Positions 6,669-10,954 of a DNA stretch of 10,954 nt are shown piece by piece. This DNA comes from an uncultured Collinsella sp. (lineage in GTDB: Bacteria > Actinomycetota > Coriobacteriia > Coriobacteriales > Coriobacteriaceae): positions 1-10,954 of the forward strand of contig CABSMX010000072.1 of assembly GCA_902478945.1 (NCBI GenBank). The letters run 5' to 3'. Under the pieces are notes generated by a model. That model did no database searches, had not been told where the DNA came from, and worked only from the letters and a program-made list of their open reading frames with translations. Numbering within the stretch: position 1 is the first letter of the stretch; each line of letters begins with the position of its first letter. The position numbers and the translations under genes are program-made.

Positions 6669-6707
6669 GGGCGCAGTGACCTGTTGTAAGGTAGCTGCGC
6701 TCTTTTG
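6669..6707 (+). terminator. Terminator-like stem (possible attenuator) between ptsH and ptsI
   Basis: GCGCAG (6671-6676) pairs with CTGCGC (6695-6700), and an inner ACCT (6679-6682) pairs with AGGT (6689-6692) across a 6-base loop, with a small internal mismatch. TCTTTTGT follows directly. Because ptsI starts only 46 bases later with no obvious strong promoter, the stem may act as a partial terminator. Confidence 0.6.
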
Positions 6708-6752
6708 TCATGGATATGGCAAAACGCTTTATCACATGACACGGAGAGAGGA

Positions 6753-8462
6753 ATGGGAATGTATCAGGGAGTCAACGCTTCCGAGGGCATCGGTATCGGC
6801 ACCGTCATGGTCGCCGTCGATCCCGACTTGACGTTTGAGCCGCACGAGGTTGCTGATTCGGCAGCAGAGAAGGAGCGCTATCAGTCCGCTCTTTCGGTCT
6901 TCTGCGAGAAGACCCAGGCTCAGGCCGACCACATGAAGGAGACGGTGGGCGAGGCCGAGGCCGAGATCATGAGCGGACATATTGTCCTGGCTCAGGATCC
7001 GGGTATGACCGACGCCATCAACGCCGCCATTGACGGCGGTACCTGCGCCGAGCAGGCGCTCATGGACACTTCGACCATGTTCGAGAACATGTTCCTGTCC
7101 ATGGACGACGAGATGTTCCGTCTGCGCGCGGCTGACATCGCCGACATCCGCACCGGTGTTCTGGCCGAGCTGCTGGGCAAGGAGGTCGTCGACCTCTCCG
7201 TCCTGCCCGAGAACACCGTCGTTGTCGTGCATGACCTTACGCCGTCCATGACCGCCACGATCGATAAGGCCCACGTTGCCGGTATCGTCACCGAGACCGG
7301 TGGTCGCACGTCGCACTCCGCGATCATCGCACGCGCCCTCGAGATCCCGGCTGTCCTTTCGGTTTCCAACAGCTGCACCGCGCTGCGCAACGGCATGACC
7401 GTTGTCGTCGACGGTGGCAAGGGCATCGTCGAAGCCGATCCCGACGAGGAGACGCTCGCTGCCTACACCGCCAAGGCCGAGGCCTTCGCTGCCGAGAAGG
7501 CAGCCCTCGAGGCCTTCCGCGGCAAGCCGTCCGTGACTGCCGATGGCATCAAGAAGATCATCGCCTGCAACATAGGTAACCCCGATGACGTGCCCAACGC
7601 GCTCGATCACGATGCCGAGGCCATTGGTCTGTTCCGCTCCGAGTTCCTGTTCATGGACTCCGCTGAGCTTCCTTCCGAGGAAGAGCAGTTCAACGCCTAC
7701 CGCAAGGTCGCCAGTGCGCTCAAGGGCGCTCCGGTCATCATCCGTACGCTCGACGTGGGCGGCGACAAGGAGATCCCGTACCTGCACATGGTCAAGGAAG
7801 ACAACCCCTTCATGGGTTTCCGTGCCGTGCGTTACTGCCTGGCCAACCCCGACCAGTACAAGGTTCAGCTTCGCGCCCTGCTGCGCGCCAGCGCCTTTGG
7901 TGACGTCAAGATCATGATCCCGCTCGTCACTTGCGTCGAGGAGGTCGTGGCCGTCAAGGAGCTCGTCGAGCAGTGCAAGGCCGAGCTGACCGAAGAGGGC
8001 CGCAAGTTCAACGAGAACATCGAGGTCGGCATCATGGTCGAGACGCCTGCCGCCTCGCTGCTCGCAGACCGCCTGGCCGAGGTCGCCGACTTCTTCTCCA
8101 TCGGCACCAACGACCTGATCGGCTACACCATGTGCGCCGACCGTGGCAACGACACCATCTCCAACCTGTACCAGGTGTACTATCCCGCCGTGCTCCGCTC
8201 GCTCAAGAATATCATCGAGAGCGGCGTGAAGGCCGGCATCATGGTCGGTATGTGCGGCGAGGCCGCTGCCGATCCGCTGCTTGAGCCGCTGCTGATCAGC
8301 TGGGGCCTGGAGGAGTTCTCGATGAGCGCTCCGTCCATCCTGCGCGCCCGCAAGACCATCAGCCAGTGGACCAAGGCCGAGTGCGACGAGCTCGCCGAGA
8401 AGGCGCTCGCCTGCAACACCGCCGCCGAGGTCAAGGCACTGCTCGAGTCCGCAGCTCGCTAA
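6753..8462 (+). CDS. ptsI: PTS enzyme I (PEP-protein phosphotransferase)
   Basis: Cytoplasmic enzyme that moves phosphate from phosphoenolpyruvate to HPr, starting the PTS cascade. The product is 569 residues, the usual length. The phosphohistidine is His188 in TGGRTSHSAIIARALEIPAV. The C-terminal TIM-barrel, PEP-binding domain shows IIRTLDVGGDKE, GIMVETPAAS, FFSIGTNDLIGYTMCADR and GMCGEAAAD with the conserved Cys501. The helical HPr-binding insert precedes His188. The start could be ATG 6753 (GGAG 6 bases upstream) or ATG 6759 (AGGA 6 bases upstream). The first is chosen, and the difference is two residues. A Met further up at 6705 falls inside the intergenic stem and is rejected. The gene is followed 74 bases later by the first kinase, probably in the same operon. 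Confidence 0.96.
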   Translation: MGMYQGVNASEGIGIGTVMVAVDPDLTFEPHEVADSAAEKERYQSALSVFCEKTQAQADHMKETVGEAEAEIMSGHIVLAQDPGMTDAINAAIDGGTCAEQALMDTSTMFENMFLSMDDEMFRLRAADIADIRTGVLAELLGKEVVDLSVLPENTVVVVHDLTPSMTATIDKAHVAGIVTETGGRTSHSAIIARALEIPAVLSVSNSCTALRNGMTVVVDGGKGIVEADPDEETLAAYTAKAEAFAAEKAALEAFRGKPSVTADGIKKIIACNIGNPDDVPNALDHDAEAIGLFRSEFLFMDSAELPSEEEQFNAYRKVASALKGAPVIIRTLDVGGDKEIPYLHMVKEDNPFMGFRAVRYCLANPDQYKVQLRALLRASAFGDVKIMIPLVTCVEEVVAVKELVEQCKAELTEEGRKFNENIEVGIMVETPAASLLADRLAEVADFFSIGTNDLIGYTMCADRGNDTISNLYQVYYPAVLRSLKNIIESGVKAGIMVGMCGEAAADPLLEPLLISWGLEEFSMSAPSILRARKTISQWTKAECDELAEKALACNTAAEVKALLESAAR

Positions 8463-8479
8463 TTTGGTATCAGAGGTAA

Positions 8480-8509
8480 CCGCGTGGTTGGAATGGGCCG
8501 GCCACGCGG
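8480..8509 (+). other. Intercistronic hairpin between ptsI and the first kinase
   Basis: CCGCGTGG (8480-8487) pairs perfectly with CCACGCGG (8502-8509) around a 14-base loop. No T-run follows, so termination is unlikely. A stem here could protect the 3' end of the upstream message after processing. It lies just before the AGGGGG ribosome-binding site at 8523-8528. Confidence 0.5.
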
Positions 8510-8536
8510 CCCTCACATATACAGGGGGTACTATAA

Positions 8537-9469
8537 ATGTTCTACACGCTAACCGCTAACCCGGCTGTCGACATGACGGTTTCGAGCTCTCCGCTCGAGC
8601 CCGACGAGAACGTCCGCACCGGCTCGGCCAGCTACACGGCCAACGGCAAGGGCCTCGACGTGTCCTTCGCCTTTAAGAAGATGGGTGTCGACACCGTCGC
8701 GCTCGGCTTCTTCGCTGGCTTCACGGGCAAGTTCATCGTCGAGGAGGTCATGAACCTGGGTTGCCTGTGCCGCCCGGTCTGGACCGACGGCATCACGCGT
8801 ATCAACACCTACGTCAACGATGGCCAGCATGAGTACGGCATCCTTAACCCTGGCGCCCCGATTACGCCGGAGCACCAGAAGGAGCTCTACAACATCCTGG
8901 ACACCGCGGGCGACCTTGAGTGCCTGATCGTCTCCGGTTCCGTGCCTCCCAAAGCTACGCCCGACTTCCTGGCTCAGGTCATGGAGCACGCTCAGGCTCG
9001 TGGCGCCGACGTCGTCCTGGACCTGTCCTCCGACAAGCTCAAGGAGCTCGCTCACAAGAAGCCGCTGCTCATCAAGCCGAACCATCACGAGATGAAGGCC
9101 ATCTTCGGCGTGCCGGTCGACACCGACGACGAGGTCCGCGTTGCCATGAAGCTCGCCCACGACGCCGGCGTCCAGAACGTACTGCTCACCCGTGGTAGCC
9201 GCGGCGACGCTTACTTCTCCAACGGCGAGGACATCTGGTACGCCAAGCGTGAGTTCAACATCAAGCTGGTCTCTTCTGTCTGCGCCGGCGACTGCACCCT
9301 CGCTGCGTTCCTGCACAAGTGGTACAGGGATCGCGACAACGTCGAGGAGGCCATGAAGCTCGCTATGGCTACCGGCGCTAACGTTGCCGAGTCCGTCGGC
9401 ATCGGCGACTTCGGTCACGTCGATGAGTACAGCAAGCGCGTTGCTGTCCGCAAGCTCGACCGCAAGTAA
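8537..9469 (+). CDS. fruK: PfkB-family sugar-phosphate kinase, probable 1-phosphofructokinase (first copy)
   Basis: Expected to phosphorylate fructose-1-phosphate to fructose-1,6-bisphosphate in the cytoplasm, given the permease and PTS genes upstream. The 310-residue length fits FruK/LacC proteins. The N-terminus FYTLTANPAVD is typical of this subfamily. The glycine-rich motif reads NGKGLD at 36-41, where the family usually has GGKGxN. Other family marks are GFFAGFTG (57-64) and VSGSVPP. The ATP-site motif reads CAGD at 249-252 instead of GAGD, keeping the catalytic Asp252. So the usual Asn of the first motif is Asp41 and the usual Gly of the second is Cys249, which makes exact activity less certain than in a standard FruK. 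AGGGGG lies 8 bases before the start. Tagatose-6-phosphate kinase is an alternative. Confidence 0.85.
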   Translation: MFYTLTANPAVDMTVSSSPLEPDENVRTGSASYTANGKGLDVSFAFKKMGVDTVALGFFAGFTGKFIVEEVMNLGCLCRPVWTDGITRINTYVNDGQHEYGILNPGAPITPEHQKELYNILDTAGDLECLIVSGSVPPKATPDFLAQVMEHAQARGADVVLDLSSDKLKELAHKKPLLIKPNHHEMKAIFGVPVDTDDEVRVAMKLAHDAGVQNVLLTRGSRGDAYFSNGEDIWYAKREFNIKLVSSVCAGDCTLAAFLHKWYRDRDNVEEAMKLAMATGANVAESVGIGDFGHVDEYSKRVAVRKLDRK

Positions 9470-9495
9470 GCGAAACTCATTATTTTCGCGTGTAC

Positions 9496-9527
9496 GGCGC
9501 CCCGGTTTTGGCCGGGGCGCCATTTTT
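9496..9527 (+). terminator. Rho-independent terminator after the first kinase
   Basis: A perfect 10-bp GC stem, GGCGCCCCGG (9496-9505) with CCGGGGCGCC (9512-9521), closes a 6-base loop and is followed by ATTTTTG. It is strong and implies that the second kinase is transcribed mainly from its own promoter. Confidence 0.95.
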
Positions 9528-9645
9528 GTATATTGTGGACGAGCGACAGGACAAGGACCCTGTTTCTTTTGCCCGTCATCCCGCCGCCCTGCACGCGTTC
9601 TACACCGTTCGCCGAGTCGCGATGGTCTTTTCCCGAAGCGTGGAA

Positions 9646-9677
9646 TATACTTTCACTAACACGTTGCCTTGTGAAAG
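9646..9677 (+). promoter_or_regulatory. -10 box and CTTTCAC/GTGAAAG dyad before the second kinase
   Basis: TATACT (9646-9651) is a good -10 hexamer but has no clear -35. It overlaps CTTTCAC (9650-9656), which forms a perfect 7-bp inverted repeat with GTGAAAG (9671-9677), spacer 14 bases. The same arrangement occurs before the permease gene. The right arm overlaps the ribosome-binding site (AAAGGA), so part of the match could be due to that. Confidence 0.45.
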
Positions 9678-9685
9678 GAACTTAC

Positions 9686-10618
9686 ATGATTTACACGCTC
9701 ACTGCAAATCCCGCCATTGACTACAACATTGCCTGCGACGGTCTTTCCGCCAACACCGTCACCCGCACTCGCAACGCGGTCTATACGCCCAACGGCAAGG
9801 GTCTTAACGTCTCGTTCACCCTCGATCACTACGGCGTCGACACCACGATCCTGGGTTTTTTTGCCGGTTTCTCGGGCGAGTTTATCGTCAAGGGCGCCGA
9901 GGCCCTGGGCGTGCCCGTCAAGCCCGTGTGGACCGACGGCATCACGCGCGTCAATGTCTTCCTCAACGCCGGTCCCGACACCGAGTACAACATGGTCAAT
10001 GCAGGCGCTGCCATCAATGCTGCCAACGAGCAGGAAATGTTTGAGCTCATTGATTCGCTCGACGACATGACCTGCCTGGTCATTAGCGGCTCGCTGCCCC
10101 CCAACACCTCCGAGGGTTTCCTGGCCGAGGTACTTCGCCGTGTTAAGGCAAAGGGTGCCGAGTTCGTGCTCGATATCTCGAGCCATCAGCTGGCCGACCT
10201 CATTGCCATGGAGCCGTTGCTCATTAAGCCCAACGACGATGAGCTGCTCGACATCTTTGGCATTAAGGTGAGCGGTGGCGACGACGAGTCCGTCAAGGGT
10301 GCGATGGCCGAGCTCCACGCCAAGGGCGCTAAGAACGTGCTGTTGACCCTGGGTGGCGCTGGCGCGTACTTCTCCAACGGAGAGCACATCTGGTTTGCCA
10401 ATCGCACCTTTGAGGTCAAGCTGCTGTCGACGGTCTGCGCCGGCGACTCCTCACTTGCCGCCTTCCTGTCCGTGTGGCACGACGCTCCCGAGCGTGTTGA
10501 GGATGCCCTGCGCCTCTCGATGGCCACCGGCGCCAACGTGGTGGAGTGCCCCGGTCTGGGCGATTTTGCCAAGGTGGACGAATATAAGAAGCACATCGAG
10601 GTTCGCCAGGTCTGCTAG
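9686..10618 (+). CDS. PfkB-family sugar-phosphate kinase, probable 1-phosphofructokinase (second copy)
   Basis: Also 310 residues and a paralogue of the preceding kinase, with roughly half the residues identical by eye over the whole length. The N-terminus is IYTLTANPAIDY. The first motif is NGKGLN at 36-41, keeping the usual Asn41, and the ATP-site motif is CAGDS, with catalytic Asp254 and Cys251 in place of the first Gly. By these residues it is closer to a standard FruK/LacC enzyme than the first copy. The start at 9686 is preferred over a Met at 9533 because AAAGGA lies 6 bases before it and it aligns with the paralogue's start. It has its own upstream terminator and presumed promoter, so expression may differ from the first copy. 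The substrate could be fructose-1-phosphate or tagatose-6-phosphate. Confidence 0.85.
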   Translation: MIYTLTANPAIDYNIACDGLSANTVTRTRNAVYTPNGKGLNVSFTLDHYGVDTTILGFFAGFSGEFIVKGAEALGVPVKPVWTDGITRVNVFLNAGPDTEYNMVNAGAAINAANEQEMFELIDSLDDMTCLVISGSLPPNTSEGFLAEVLRRVKAKGAEFVLDISSHQLADLIAMEPLLIKPNDDELLDIFGIKVSGGDDESVKGAMAELHAKGAKNVLLTLGGAGAYFSNGEHIWFANRTFEVKLLSTVCAGDSSLAAFLSVWHDAPERVEDALRLSMATGANVVECPGLGDFAKVDEYKKHIEVRQVC

Positions 10619-10640
10619 CCGCATCGATATGTCGTTGTCG

Positions 10641-10677
10641 AACACCCGCTTTGGATCTCCGAGGCGGGTGTTTTTTT
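10641..10677 (+). terminator. Rho-independent terminator after the second kinase
   Basis: AACACCCGC (10641-10649) pairs with GCGGGTGTT (10664-10672), followed by a run of seven or more T residues (10671-10677). It marks the end of the fructose/PTS gene group. Confidence 0.93.
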
Positions 10678-10758
10678 GCGTTCTGGCCGCATGTGGCGCT
10701 TACTGTCCCGTTCGTTCGAATCGACGATACGATTGCATGTGCGCGCATGCTCGTTTCT

Positions 10759-10767
10759 TGCTAGACT
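10759..10767 (+). promoter_or_regulatory. Possible extended -10 promoter of the last gene
   Basis: TGCTAGACT combines a TGn element with TAGACT about 48 bases before the start at 10815. No good -35 is seen at normal spacing, which is acceptable for an extended -10 promoter. The call is weak. Confidence 0.35.
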
Positions 10768-10814
10768 TCTTGAGAACCATCGTTTAACGTTTGCAGGCGC
10801 AGGAGGCCATAGCT

Positions 10815-10911
10815 ATGTGCAATGTTTCGCTCAACGGTACGCAGCCGACCGATGCCTCCATCCGTGTCCTGCGTGCGCTCGAGGCAGCCGGTCTTGAGGC
10901 CTGGTATGTAG
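10815..10911 (+). CDS. Possible CCA tRNA nucleotidyltransferase, first ~32 codons only
   Basis: AGGAGG at 10801-10806 and an ATG 8 bases later give a convincing start. About 32 codons follow before artificial sequence replaces the genome. The encoded stretch TDASIRVLRALEAAGLEAWYV resembles the first helix and strand of CCA-adding enzymes and poly(A) polymerases, which continue into VGGxVRD; the frame breaks off exactly before that motif. In the cell such an enzyme adds or repairs the 3'-CCA of tRNAs. With so little sequence the call rests on resemblance of one helix-strand unit. The frame stays open into the adapter, but those residues are not real. Confidence 0.55.
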
Positions 10912-10954
10912 CAGTCTCTTATACACATCTGACGCTGCCGACGACTAGTCGAGT
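10912..10954. other. Illumina Nextera adapter and index left at the contig end (not genomic)
   Basis: Bases 10912-10930 match the Tn5 mosaic end (reverse orientation) at 18 of 19 positions; 10914-10930 is GTCTCTTATACACATCT. Bases 10931-10944, GACGCTGCCGACGA, are the rest of the Nextera read-1 adapter. The next 8 bases, CTAGTCGA, sit where the i5 index should be; their reverse complement TCGACTAG is, from memory, Nextera XT v2 index S513. The last bases GT fit the start of the P5 segment. This is library sequence assembled onto the contig, not a mobile element of the organism. Confidence 0.98.

Noticed and set aside
9533..9685. Upstream ATG at 9533 as the start of the second kinase
   Set aside because: The added 51 residues match nothing in the paralogue, and the region contains the -10 box. 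The ATG at 9686 has a proper ribosome-binding site and aligns with the first kinase.
10912..10954. A genuine Tn5-like transposon end
   Set aside because: The mosaic end is followed by the synthetic Nextera read-1 adapter, an 8-base index and the start of P5, which a natural transposon end would not have.
10912..10954. Continuation of the last reading frame through the adapter
   Set aside because: The frame stays open by chance, but the residues are translated from library sequence and should not be annotated.

Overview
The window looks like a contig-end piece of a gut Coriobacteriia genome (Actinomycetota), most likely Collinsella or a close relative. This is an inference from the moderately high GC content, the strong GCC/GTC/AAG/GGC codon preference in the PTS genes, strong Shine-Dalgarno sites, and protein sequences that resemble that group. 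No database search was possible.

Layout. Positions 2-2432 (+) hold the end of an NAD kinase gene overlapping recN, a housekeeping pair. Positions 2433-2694 hold a perfect bidirectional terminator hairpin between two inverted copies of a ~31-bp repeat. Positions 2695-3552 (-) encode a MurR/RpiR-family regulator, transcribed divergently from the sugar genes. Positions 3826-5835 (+) encode a three-domain fructose PTS permease (EIIB-EIIC-EIIA). A 526-bp gap follows, with a terminator and two long inverted-repeat elements. Then come ptsH (HPr, 6362-6625), ptsI (enzyme I, 6753-8462) and two related PfkB-family sugar-phosphate kinases (8537-9469 and 9686-10618), separated by a strong terminator. After a last terminator, an ORF starts at 10815 that resembles the N-terminus of a CCA tRNA nucleotidyltransferase. 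It is cut off at about 10911 by Illumina Nextera adapter sequence, which runs to the end.

How the genes work together. Enzyme I takes phosphate from PEP and passes it to HPr, then to EIIA and EIIB of the permease. EIIC imports fructose as fructose-1-phosphate, and a 1-phosphofructokinase makes fructose-1,6-bisphosphate for glycolysis. The locus therefore holds a complete fructose uptake and entry route, including the general PTS proteins. An RpiR-type regulator at its head replaces the DeoR-type FruR common in Gram-positive fructose operons.

The system is a variant of a known one. The most useful observations are: the adapter artefact at 10912-10954; a shared dyad motif (CTTTCAY-N14/15-RTGAAAG) before the permease and the second kinase, which may be the regulator's operator; a Cys in place of the first Gly of the kinase GAGD motif in both kinases, with extra motif changes in the first; the B-C-A domain order of the permease; a terminator-like stem between ptsH and ptsI; and three long inverted-repeat elements between genes.
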